Position numbers and translations under genes: made by a program. 43,351 nucleotides of DNA from assembly GCA_002707835.1 (NCBI GenBank), contig PANZ01000012.1:55340-98690 (forward strand), read 5' to 3'. This document shows positions 27,778-35,411 of the stretch, one piece after another. Source of the DNA: Chloroflexota bacterium. GTDB taxonomy: Bacteria > Chloroflexota > Dehalococcoidia > UBA2979. The notes below the pieces were generated by a model that searched no databases, was not told where the DNA came from, and saw only the letters and a list, made by a program, of their open reading frames with translations. Position 1 is the stretch's first letter. The number at the start of each line of letters is the position of its first letter.

Positions 27778-29021
27778 TTTGTAAGATCCAATCCTAAGAC
27801 TTGACTCATCTCTAAAATAGCAGAAGCACCCATTTTAGAAGAAATCTCATCAGCAACAATTAGAGTAGATATATCTCTTAGTGCATCAATCGCTAAGGGA
27901 GTATTCAAGTCATCATCCATAGCATCCATAAAAACATTTCGTAAAGATTGCAGTTTTATAAGACCCTTACTTTCAGTATGATTATTTTTGACAGCATTCT
28001 TAAAAAGTTTTATATCGCTGTGCGCTTGGCTTAACTGGTCTTTCGAAAAATCCCTGTCATCTCTATAATGCTCCATAAGCAAACTTAATCTAATTGCATT
28101 ACCTGTAAAACCATCGTTGAGAAGTTCATGTACTTTTACTAAATTGCCAAGTGACTTGGACATTTTTTCACCGTTTAATTGCATAGTCCCATTATGCACC
28201 CAATATGAAACAGCAGGTTTAGCACCTGTTAAAGATTCAGTCTGTACAATTTCAGAATCATGATGAGGATAAGCTAAATCTTTACCACCACCGTGAATAT
28301 CAATTTGATCGCCTATATTAGAACGTGCCATTACAGAACATTCTATATGCCAACCTGGGCGACCTTTTCCCCAAGGGGAATCATACATTGCTTCAGGGTG
28401 TTGAGAAGGTTGCCACAATAGAAAATCAGAACTGTTTACCTTTAGATGTTCAGGTTCATCTGGCATCGTATCAGTGCGAGGCATAGTCGATAATTTATCA
28501 AAACTATATCCTGATAAAATTCCAAATGATCTTGTATTTGACGTATTGAAAAACACATAACCATCAACATTATATGCAAATCCTTGCTGTTCAAGAATAA
28601 TGATACTTTGAACAATGTCTTGAATATAATCTGAAACAAGTGGAAATTTATCAGGGCGCATCACATTTAATGCATCCATTTCTTCTAAATAAATTGAATG
28701 ATTTTTTTCAGTTAAATCTGCTATCGATATATCCAATTCAACAGATTTACGAATCATATCATCATCAATATCAGTAATGTTTTGTATATGGGTTACTTCA
28801 TAACCTGAAAAATCTAACCAACGATGCAAGGTGTCTTGCACAGAATAAACTAGTGCATGCCCCAAATGACCCACATCGTAAGGGGTAATTCCACAAACAT
28901 ACATTGTTGCTTTACCTTCATCTAAAGGAATAAAAAGCTCTTTAGTACGTGTTTTTGAATTGTATAATTTAAAGCCATCCATATGACGTGGTTGCAAGTC
29001 TAAATTTAAGCCATCGACCAA
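27774..29021 (-). CDS. Cysteine ligase: cysteinyl-tRNA synthetase or MshC-like
   Basis: 415 residues of class I ligase. YVCGITPYDVGHLGHA (from residue 41) combines the zinc Cys and the HIGH motif. QNITDIDDDMI, PGWHIECSVMA, the second zinc site YPHHDSEI, and GEKMSKSLGN (KMSKS) follow. The DALR-like helix MDDDLNTPLAIDAL closes it. True CysRS is usually about 460 residues with a further C-terminal domain; this protein stops where MshC (about 412) stops. The CGITPYD...HLGHA wording is also that of MshC, which joins cysteine to GlcN-inositol. Either it is a minimal CysRS or an MshC-type enzyme. The start is TTG 29021, with GAGGTG upstream; ATG 28982 is the alternative. Confidence 0.85.
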   Translation of the reverse strand: MVDGLNLDLQPRHMDGFKLYNSKTRTKELFIPLDEGKATMYVCGITPYDVGHLGHALVYSVQDTLHRWLDFSGYEVTHIQNITDIDDDMIRKSVELDISIADLTEKNHSIYLEEMDALNVMRPDKFPLVSDYIQDIVQSIIILEQQGFAYNVDGYVFFNTSNTRSFGILSGYSFDKLSTMPRTDTMPDEPEHLKVNSSDFLLWQPSQHPEAMYDSPWGKGRPGWHIECSVMARSNIGDQIDIHGGGKDLAYPHHDSEIVQTESLTGAKPAVSYWVHNGTMQLNGEKMSKSLGNLVKVHELLNDGFTGNAIRLSLLMEHYRDDRDFSKDQLSQAHSDIKLFKNAVKNNHTESKGLIKLQSLRNVFMDAMDDDLNTPLAIDALRDISTLIVADEISSKMGASAILEMSQVLGLDLTN

Positions 29022-29100
29022 GAGGCACCTCGCTCAAACAAGTAGAATATGCTAAAAAAAGCTCTTTGCATATTGATTTTTATCAATCTTAACAATCCAA

Positions 29101-29538
29101 TCACTGATCCCAAATTATCCGTCTAGCAAAACAATGGTCACATAAAACTGCTGATATTTTTTGAGAATTGCCCATCCCAAATTCTATGATATCCGCAATT
29201 TTCAAATGCAATTTACAAAAAAGATACTGACACCTATTACATTGTATTTCCATAACTGAATCACAATTCTCAATAGCACAAATTTGTTCTTCATTCGCAA
29301 CTTTTACTCGAAGCTTCCATTGCAAATGCATTTCTACATCTGTTTTTTTAGCCAAACATCCATTTCTATTACAAACTTCTAAATAGTTTGGGCCGACTAC
29401 CCCATGACTCTCACAAAATCGGAAATTGCAGTAAACACACTGACCTACTGAATCAACTCGACATTTCCTACGGAAAATACTTTCACGCCAATTACAAAAA
29501 TCTGGTGATCGTTTTATAAAATTTAAATAATTTTTAAT
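29101..29538 (-). CDS. Two-finger AN1-like zinc protein without a standard start codon
   Basis: The frame holds two copies of the same metal pattern, C-x7-C-x2-C-x4-C-x2-H. The first is at 29463-29404 (...QCVYCNFRFCESH) and the second at codons 24-42 after the TTG at 29355 (...IQCNRCQYLFCKLH). The pattern resembles AN1 zinc fingers. A gene started at TTG 29355 would lose the first finger. The frame is open upstream to 29538, directly after the stop of the PDZ lipoprotein gene in the same frame, but contains no ATG, GTG or TTG before the finger. Only ATT (29538, 29538-29536) or ATA (29517) could serve. The start is therefore unresolved; the end is sure. Function unknown; nucleic-acid or protein binding is plausible. 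Confidence 0.6.
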   Translation of the reverse strand: MKNYLNFIKRSPDFCNWRESIFRRKCRVDSVGQCVYCNFRFCESHGVVGPNYLEVCNRNGCLAKKTDVEMHLQWKLRVKVANEEQICAIENCDSVMEIQCNRCQYLFCKLHLKIADIIEFGMGNSQKISAVLCDHCFARRIIWDQ

Positions 29539-30687
29539 TTAATTGCTACTCTCAATTCTAATTGACACGATTGTAATATTCTCCTTATCGACATCAGGTT
29601 CAATTGAGAGAATACCGTTATAACCTAAATTAGTATTTTGAAAACCTAATAAACTAGATGATTCTCGAGACATATCTTCAACCAATTCCCATCCTTGAGT
29701 ATTTAGTAACTCGCGGTACAAATCTGCTATTGCCGAGACTGTCTCATTAGACTGTAATGAACTTTGAAAATTTGTAGCGCCTTGATCTACAGACCAATTA
29801 AGATCGGTAACCACTGAACCTTCTAGAAAAAGAAATTTAGCAGGAAATTTTTTAGGAATAGGGCGTGATATGGATTGTACTGTTGTTCTTATATCAAATT
29901 CCATATCCGATTCAATATCTAACCGATACATTACGGATGATTTTGCAGAAGTAATTTCATCTAAATTGGCCATAACATTATCAAGATCATTTATTGATTC
30001 AATTTTATTACCTTCAATTGATGCAATTATGTCACCATTAATCAAGTTGGCATGATATCCCGAATCTGTTACGACTAGCGCATTACCTTCTTCTTCGTAA
30101 GTCAAACTGAGAAATGGTGCAATGCTTCCACGAGGGAATTCCACCAAAACTGATTCCTTATCACGTAAGATTTCCATATCAATCTTTAATGTGGGAGGTA
30201 AAGCCTGTATGGTCGCTAAACCTGTAATAGCTGGACTTTCAGTATTCCTAAAGGAAACAACCGAAAAAGTACTGCTTGATTGTCCACCGTCCAATTGCCA
30301 TGGACTAATATTCAATTGCTTTTGAATATCCTCTTCAACTCTTACAGCATTATCAAGAACATCGAAAATTAACCATACTACATGTGAACCATTCTGCTTT
30401 AAGACATGATAGGAAGTTAATAATTCTCCTTCTGGGTGAACAGGGAGCGCCATAGGTTCTTCACGAGTTTGATAAGTTGTTGAGTTTAATAAATATGATA
30501 AGTACGGAGGTAAGCTTTTTTCAAAATAAAATACCTGACTGTCTGTATCACTACCTTCAAACAAACGAAAATATTGATCAGATCCATTGGAAAAATTTGA
30601 TAAATCTTTTGAATCTTCTCTATCGACAAAACAAGATAAACCAAGACACGCAATAATAGTTATTAAAAAATAAATTCTTTTTGACAT
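29539..30687 (-). CDS. PDZ-domain lipoprotein
   Basis: 382 residues. A lipoprotein-type signal covers residues 1-19 (RIYFLITIIACLGLSC; Cys14 or Cys19 lipidated). About residues 170-260 form a PDZ-like domain (VTDSGYHANLINGDIIASIEGNKIESINDLD), the substrate-binding type found in HtrA and C-terminal processing proteases. No protease domain is present. The middle and C-terminal parts are unrecognised. ATG 30687 is preferred; a GTG two codons upstream (30693) is possible. It lies just after the tRNA-His gene and its stop abuts the zinc-finger frame. Confidence 0.7.
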   Translation of the reverse strand: MSKRIYFLITIIACLGLSCFVDREDSKDLSNFSNGSDQYFRLFEGSDTDSQVFYFEKSLPPYLSYLLNSTTYQTREEPMALPVHPEGELLTSYHVLKQNGSHVVWLIFDVLDNAVRVEEDIQKQLNISPWQLDGGQSSSTFSVVSFRNTESPAITGLATIQALPPTLKIDMEILRDKESVLVEFPRGSIAPFLSLTYEEEGNALVVTDSGYHANLINGDIIASIEGNKIESINDLDNVMANLDEITSAKSSVMYRLDIESDMEFDIRTTVQSISRPIPKKFPAKFLFLEGSVVTDLNWSVDQGATNFQSSLQSNETVSAIADLYRELLNTQGWELVEDMSRESSSLLGFQNTNLGYNGILSIEPDVDKENITIVSIRIESSN

Positions 30688-30700
30688 AGACACTCATAAA

Positions 30701-30777
30701 TGGGGTGGATGATGGGATTTGAACCCACGGTCTCCTGGGCCACAACCAGGCGCTTTAACCACTAAGCTACACCCACC
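30701..30777 (-). tRNA. tRNA-His (GTG)
   Basis: Cloverleaf on the minus strand. The acceptor is GTGGGTG/CATCCAC with an encoded extra G at position -1 opposite discriminator C73, the hallmark of tRNA-His. The anticodon arm CCTGG-TTGTGGC-CCAGG has anticodon GTG, and the T arm is GTGGG-TTCAAAT-CCCAT. The 3' CCA is encoded. Confidence 0.97.
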
Positions 30778-30862
30778 ATGTAAATCACTATCAATGAAAT
30801 GATCGTAACATTTAGTTAGCAAGAGATCCCATTATGCTACTAATAAACAAAATAAAATACTG

Positions 30863-31366
30863 CTATTCAGCTTCCTTCGCAAGTTTTCGATATCGACCTT
30901 TGAAAAATAAAAGCGGATCAACAGATGAGTCATTTGAGGAAAAATCGACAACCTCACCCACAACTATAGTATGATCTCCACCAGGAAATTGATCACGCAC
31001 CTTACATTCAGCAAATGCTACGCAATCATCTAAAATAGGAGTCCCTAAAATACCCGCATGATAAGGAGTTCCGCCAAGAGGCTCTTCCATTCGTCCATGT
31101 TTGGCAAATAGAGTAGAAATGCCTTCTTGATTTTCACCCAGTATGTTAACTGCAAATGAACTCGTCTCCGATAGTGCTTCATGCATTGAAGCAGTTTTGG
31201 CAACACAAATTAATAGCAATGGTGGATCTAAGGATAATGAAGAAAATGCATTGGCAGTCATTCCATATAGCTCTTTAGATTCTAGAGTAACAACAGTCAC
31301 TCCTGTAGCAAAAATTCCCATCGTGTCTCGAAATGATCTGGAATCTCCTGATTTTTCTTCACTCAT
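30863..31366 (-). CDS. Flavin reductase domain protein
   Basis: 167 residues of the FMN-binding split-barrel family (RutF/HpaC-like), which supplies reduced flavin to monooxygenases using NAD(P)H. The family pattern is FRDTMGIFATGVTVVT at the N-terminus, GMTANAFSSLSLDPPLLLICV next, and FAVNILGENQEGIS with a C-terminal GDHTIVVGEV. The partner monooxygenase is unknown; none is adjacent. It sits between tRNA-His and tRNA-Sec on the same strand. Confidence 0.9.
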   Translation of the reverse strand: MSEEKSGDSRSFRDTMGIFATGVTVVTLESKELYGMTANAFSSLSLDPPLLLICVAKTASMHEALSETSSFAVNILGENQEGISTLFAKHGRMEEPLGGTPYHAGILGTPILDDCVAFAECKVRDQFPGGDHTIVVGEVVDFSSNDSSVDPLLFFKGRYRKLAKEAE

Positions 31367-31397
31367 TCAACACCTCAGATTCAAAATAATCACTAGT

Positions 31398-31494
31398 TGG
31401 CGGGAGTGCGTGGGAGTCGAACCCACCCAGGACTACGACGTAGCCCCGCAACGGTTTTGAAGACCGCGAACACCACCAGGCACTATCCACTCCC
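31398..31494 (-). tRNA. selC: tRNA-Sec (selenocysteine, anticodon TCA)
   Basis: A 97-base minus-strand tRNA. The anticodon loop CTTCAAA carries TCA (31458-31460), matching UGA. The variable arm is long (GGGGCTAC-GTC-GTAGTCCT, 8 bp). The D stem is 6 bp (AGTGCC/GGTGTT, rich in G-U pairs). The acceptor (GGGAGTGG/GCACTCCC) has seven pairs plus a mismatched eighth, and the T arm is 5 bp (GTGGG/CCCAC). The discriminator is G and CCA is encoded. All are features of bacterial tRNA-Sec; the overall layout parallels E. coli selC. A suppressor or ordinary Ser/Leu tRNA would not have the 6-bp D stem and 8+5 geometry together with TCA. Confidence 0.96.
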
Positions 31495-31521
31495 ACACAC
31501 ATCATACTTATAGATTAGGAA

Positions 31522-31550
31522 TTGGAGTATCACTAATCATGTATTATTAT
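31522..31550 (+). promoter_or_regulatory. Possible promoter of the selenoprotein gene
   Basis: TTGGAG (31522-31527) and TATTAT (31545-31550) are spaced by 17 bases, giving a start near 31557 and a leader of about 29 bases with a weak Shine-Dalgarno sequence (GAGCAGG, 31571-31577) before the TTG. It is placed between the divergent tRNA-Sec and reductase genes. Confidence 0.4.
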
Positions 31551-31585
31551 GCATAAAGATAATTATATAAGAGCAGGTAAAAAAA

Positions 31586-32089
31586 TTGACAATCGAACAA
31601 CCTTCAGAAGACGATCTTTCGCAAGCTTCACCAGACAATATCAATAAGATGCGCAAGTTTGTTAATAATTTTGCAGAAAAAAGTGGTAGCTTTTTACACC
31701 CACAATCTGAGATTACAGAATTTCTAGTAATCGGTTTAGCAAAAAATATTGATGAGGTAGGACGACCTCTTTGCCCATGTATGTTTTTTGAAGACAAGGA
31801 AGAAGAGATCGAAAAGAAATTTTGGATTTGCCCTTGTGAAGAAATGCAGAGATGGAAATATTGCCACTGACTACTCTTTTGCGACGAGGAAGGTCTTCCC
31901 GTCACAGAACATTTACCAGAAGATCATGAAGGCCGAGAAGCTTATGGTCATCGCAAAGACCCAGACCCTAGTAAAGGTAGGGCTTTAGGAAAGCTTGAAG
32001 AAAAACAAGGTAGGTCACTTAAAAAAGGACAGCGAGCCAGTGAAGACTCCGATCAAACTGAAAATCAAAATCCGAAAAATGTTATTTAG
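31586..32089 (+). CDS. Selenocysteine-containing ferredoxin:thioredoxin reductase catalytic subunit (UGA at 31868-31870 read as Sec)
   Basis: 167 residues if TGA codon 95 is read through. Residues 60-95 carry the catalytic FTR signature with exact spacing: C63-P-C65, 17 apart to C82-P-C84, then C93-H94-U95. In Synechocystis FTR (C55, C57, C74, C76, C85, C87) the last cysteine forms the active-site disulfide with the second, and the other four bind the [4Fe-4S] cluster. Sec95 therefore replaces a redox cysteine. After the TGA the same frame runs to TAG at 32087 with the family-like [20 protein letters not shown] and a charged tail. A SECIS-like hairpin follows the TGA, tRNA-Sec is next door and trxA overlaps the 3' end. 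The start is TTG 31586; the preceding in-frame stop is at 31568 and no ATG lies between. A conventional gene caller would truncate it at residue 94. Confidence 0.93.
31883..31903 (+). promoter_or_regulatory. Bacterial SECIS element
   Basis: GACG (31883-31886) pairs with CGTC (31900-31903) and GGA (31888-31890) with TCC (31897-31899), with one bulged A at 31887. The apical loop is AGGTCT (31891-31896), identical to the apical loop of the E. coli fdhF SECIS that SelB recognises. The loop begins 20 bases after the TGA (17 in fdhF). The bulge is A where E. coli has U. Confidence 0.85.
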
Positions 32090-32409
32090 AGTACCGCATC
32101 TATATGCTTGGCAAGTTCACTTTTTGGACGAAATCCTATAACTTGACCAACATTTTCACCACCTTTGAAAAGTAATAATGTTGGGATAGAACGAATTCCA
32201 TACTTACCTGATACTTGAGGATTCTCATCAGTATTTAGCTTCACAAATTTAACTTGTCCATCGTAGTCATCAGATAATTCTTCTACAACTGGAGCCACCA
32301 TCCTGCAAGGTCCACACCAGGGAGCCCAAAAATCTACCAAAACAGGTAGTTCAGAATTTAAAACATCAACTTCAAATGTTGAATCTGTAGTATCCGTAGG
32401 ATGTGCCAT
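32086..32409 (-). CDS. trxA: Thioredoxin
   Basis: 107 residues with the active site [11 protein letters not shown] (Cys at about 32 and 35) and the cis-proline segment [15 protein letters not shown]. It is a standard small thiol-disulfide carrier. It is convergent with the FTR selenoprotein gene and their stop regions overlap by 4 bases. FTR reduces thioredoxins, so this is the likely partner, but adjacency on opposite strands does not prove co-expression. GGGTG precedes the ATG. Confidence 0.96.
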   Translation of the reverse strand: MAHPTDTTDSTFEVDVLNSELPVLVDFWAPWCGPCRMVAPVVEELSDDYDGQVKFVKLNTDENPQVSGKYGIRSIPTLLLFKGGENVGQVIGFRPKSELAKHIDAVL

Positions 32410-32497
32410 TTTTCACCCGCTCTCTCTTCTCTTACTAGTATAATATAGTACGCAACGTAGCACTTGTTGGCCAGTTTTAACTTATAAACAAATATAA

Positions 32498-33496
32498 TTA
32501 AGTATATCGCGAAGAAATTATTGATTGAACTTGCTGGTGTATACCTAATTGATCTGTTTGGGCGGCATTTATTATCGCATTACTGACTGCGATAGCATCA
32601 CCACGACCATGGCCAATGAAAACTGCTCCCTCCACACCTAATAAAGGTGCAGCACCATATCTACGATAATCCAAATTAGATCGTACTTCACGAAGAGCTG
32701 GTAAAAGTAAAGCTCCTCCTAGACGAGAACGAAAAGATTTACGAGCTGTTGACCTCATGACATCAAACATCATAGAAACTGTCCCTTCCATAATTTTTAG
32801 GGCATTATTCCCAGTAAAACCATCTGTGACAATTACTTGGCAAGATCCCGTTACTATGTCACGTCCTTCGATGTTACCCACAAAATTTATAAATGAATCA
32901 TTTTCTAACTTTGCATAAGCTTCCTGAATGAGAGTTGAACCTTTTGAGGCTTCCTCACCAATAGACAAAAGACCAACTTTAGGTGAATCAAATCCATGAA
33001 TCATTTTCATATATACTGTACCCATATCAGCAAATTGAACTAAATGTGATGCTCGCGATTCAGCATTAGCACCTCCATCAATCAATAAAGATGGCCCACC
33101 TGGCGTAGGCAAAACTATTGCAAGTCCAGGACGTTCTACTCCTGGAAGTCTTCCTAGGTGAAGAAGAGCTGCAGCCAACATTGCACCTGTATTACCCATC
33201 GAAACAAATGCATCAGCTTTTTTACTTTTTACCAAGTCCATTCCAGTCCATATTGAAGATTCTGTACGATTACGTATCTGCATGCCCACATGTTCTTCCA
33301 TAGTAATTACATCAGAAGCATGTACTATCTCTAATGAGCTAGGAAAATCTCCCAACTTATTTATTTCTTGTTCCAATATGCGTTGATTGCCAATCAATAT
33401 AATCTGAACACCTTCATTAGCAGCTAATAAAGCACCTGCAACAGCAGATTCAGGTGCAGCATCACCTCCCATCCCATCAACAGCAATAACACTCAA
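32498..33496 (-). CDS. plsX: Phosphate acyltransferase PlsX
   Basis: Makes acyl-phosphate from acyl-ACP for phospholipid synthesis. It opens with VIAVDGMGGDAAPESAVAGAL and contains SMGNTGAMLAAAL, GANAESRASHLVQFA and VTDGFTGNNALKIMEG, all family signatures. The length is 332 residues, as usual. The common neighbours (rpmF, fabH, fabD) are absent here; it stands downstream of a methyltransferase gene with a 21-base gap. Confidence 0.95.
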   Translation of the reverse strand: MSVIAVDGMGGDAAPESAVAGALLAANEGVQIILIGNQRILEQEINKLGDFPSSLEIVHASDVITMEEHVGMQIRNRTESSIWTGMDLVKSKKADAFVSMGNTGAMLAAALLHLGRLPGVERPGLAIVLPTPGGPSLLIDGGANAESRASHLVQFADMGTVYMKMIHGFDSPKVGLLSIGEEASKGSTLIQEAYAKLENDSFINFVGNIEGRDIVTGSCQVIVTDGFTGNNALKIMEGTVSMMFDVMRSTARKSFRSRLGGALLLPALREVRSNLDYRRYGAAPLLGVEGAVFIGHGRGDAIAVSNAIINAAQTDQLGIHQQVQSIISSRYT

Positions 33497-33517
33497 TTAA
33501 AAAACCCTCCGAAAAAT

Positions 33518-34348
33518 CTAAATATCGTTAGAAAAGACTAGAATCATCCTCTCCGATTCCTCACAAAAAACTCCATAATCATAATCGCCCCAAACATTTT
33601 CAATCTTTAAGCCTGCCATCTGGGCTACAAGGCTTAGCTCAGAAAAACTGAAGGAACGTAACTCAAACTGTGTACTCATTCTTCTAAGATAACCACTAGC
33701 TTCTTGTGTATCAAAATGCCAAGTTACATCCCGCAAAGAATGCACCGGATCATTAACAACACTCACCCATTTAGTGACTTGATATGTTAGATCATTCTTA
33801 ACATACTCCCTTGTCCAGTGTTCCAATACCGGTTGTATTCCTGCAACAGAAAGTTCTGGGTTGGTGCTTTCGATATCAATAATTAGACGACCATTTTTGT
33901 TTAAGTGCTGTTTGATATTTTTAAAAATTAAAACAACATCTTCTATATCAACTACATGTTGAAGCCCACCTAAAGGAATTAAAATGACAGAAAATTTTTC
34001 TTTAAATCGGAAATTTTTAAACTCAGCTAAGTGCAATTCAAGATCGATATTAGCAAGTCGATTTTTAGCGATTTCCAGCATAGATACACTATTATCAATC
34101 CCTACCAAATTTACATCAAGATCTATCAACGCCTCTAAGACACGTCCTGTACCACACCCTAGCTCAAGTACACTTCCAGAGTAATCTTGTACAAACTGCC
34201 TATAAAAGAAAAGATCATCCACGTATCCATCTAAATCTAGGTCATAAAATTGAGCAATATCAGCAAAAGGATCCTTCAAAAACGAATTTGTAATAATAGT
34301 TACTCCCAAAACAAAATTTTGCGTGATTACACAGCAATAATCGTTCAA
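33518..34348 (-). CDS. Class I SAM-dependent methyltransferase
   Basis: 276 residues from the TTG at 34348. The SAM-binding motif I is VLELGCGTGRVLEAL, followed by the acidic LVGIDNSVSMLEIA. FSVILIPLGGLQHV is the post-motif. The substrate is unknown. The start is uncertain: TTG 34348 adds a Cys-containing stretch of little similarity, while GGGAG (34307-34303) sits 5 bases before ATT 34297, so the protein may begin there (259 residues) with an ATT codon. It is divergent from the GNAT gene and upstream of plsX. Confidence 0.85.
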   Translation of the reverse strand: MNDYCCVITQNFVLGVTIITNSFLKDPFADIAQFYDLDLDGYVDDLFFYRQFVQDYSGSVLELGCGTGRVLEALIDLDVNLVGIDNSVSMLEIAKNRLANIDLELHLAEFKNFRFKEKFSVILIPLGGLQHVVDIEDVVLIFKNIKQHLNKNGRLIIDIESTNPELSVAGIQPVLEHWTREYVKNDLTYQVTKWVSVVNDPVHSLRDVTWHFDTQEASGYLRRMSTQFELRSFSFSELSLVAQMAGLKIENVWGDYDYGVFCEESERMILVFSNDI

Positions 34349-34455
34349 TATGTAAAATAGTCAATAACTCACATTACGCAATAATTAATATAACATTGTG
34401 TACACCTAAATAATTTTTACTGACAACAAAATTAAGAAAGAGCACGTCATCCAAA

Positions 34456-35370
34456 ATGGACTCTACTGGTAGTGAATCGACCTTATTTGATGAGTATTAT
34501 CACATTCGTAATATGACTAGTTTACGCGAAATAGAGTCAGAAATATCAAATGACCGTTCATTTTCAGCCTATGCACTAGGACACTTAGAAAAAGAGCTAT
34601 TCGAAAAATCAAAATTCTATTTATCAGAAAGTACAAACAGTAGAGGTATAGTTATGCATTCTACTGGATTAGGAAACACATCAATTACGATTGGGGATTC
34701 TAAGGCAATCTCTGCAATCCTTTCCATTTATCCCGGAAATAGACATTCGTATTTGGTAACAGGAGCTGAAGAACATCTGCCAATTTTGAGAAAATATTAT
34801 CACGTCGAAAAAATAACTTATTTGCAAAGAATGATGGTGAACCCTCAACATTTTTCACCTCAAAATGGACAAGTTGAAAGATTATCAGGTACGCACATTA
34901 ATGCACTCAATAATCTATATTTACCAGGCGGGGGACCATATTTTTCACAATCTAAAACTGTAGAACAGGCTGTATATTTTGGAATATTCAACAATGGAAT
35001 CCTTGTAGCAGCTGGCGGATCTCATGTGGTCGCACCTAATCAACAAATTGCTGTAGTCGGTAACATCTTTACAGATTTCAATTTTCGCGGGAAAGGCTAT
35101 GCTACGAATATTACCTCTGCCATTACACAACAACTACTAGACTACGGTTGTACTGATGTAATTCTAAGTGTGGACCCTGAAAATAAGCCCGCTGTGCTAG
35201 CTTATAAAAAATTAGGATTTCGTTTTAAATCTTATGTGACAGAAGCAAAATTAAAAAGGAAAGATTCTATTGGATTAAGAGTGAATATTCGTCGACAATT
35301 GGCTAAACGAAAAGGTCATACTTATCTAAAGTCCAAATCAACATTCTTGGTTCCCCTAAATAATAGCTAA
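34456..35370 (+). CDS. GNAT-family N-acetyltransferase
   Basis: 304 residues. The C-terminal half is the acetyl-CoA-binding GNAT core: [31 protein letters not shown] (about 200-232, the R/Q-x-x-G-x-G/A loop as FRGKGYA), then [15 protein letters not shown]. The N-terminal half is a second, less conserved domain as in two-domain acetyltransferases. The substrate is unknown. It precedes ahcY by 41 bases in the same direction. Confidence 0.87.
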   Translation: MDSTGSESTLFDEYYHIRNMTSLREIESEISNDRSFSAYALGHLEKELFEKSKFYLSESTNSRGIVMHSTGLGNTSITIGDSKAISAILSIYPGNRHSYLVTGAEEHLPILRKYYHVEKITYLQRMMVNPQHFSPQNGQVERLSGTHINALNNLYLPGGGPYFSQSKTVEQAVYFGIFNNGILVAAGGSHVVAPNQQIAVVGNIFTDFNFRGKGYATNITSAITQQLLDYGCTDVILSVDPENKPAVLAYKKLGFRFKSYVTEAKLKRKDSIGLRVNIRRQLAKRKGHTYLKSKSTFLVPLNNS

Positions 35371-35411
35371 TAATAGTATGGCAGTTAAGGACGTCAGCGA
35401 AGGAGGCCGTA

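Noticed and set aside
31868-31870. TGA in the FTR gene as a nonsense mutation or as genome-wide TGA=Trp recoding
   Set aside because: Several intact genes end in TGA (cobU, leuC, leuD, the LLM oxidoreductase), so TGA is a normal stop. The position falls exactly on a conserved Cys, the downstream frame is conserved, and a SECIS and tRNA-Sec are present.
35371-35411. SAM or SAH riboswitch before ahcY-metK
   Set aside because: Only 41 bases are available and no known aptamer motif is present.
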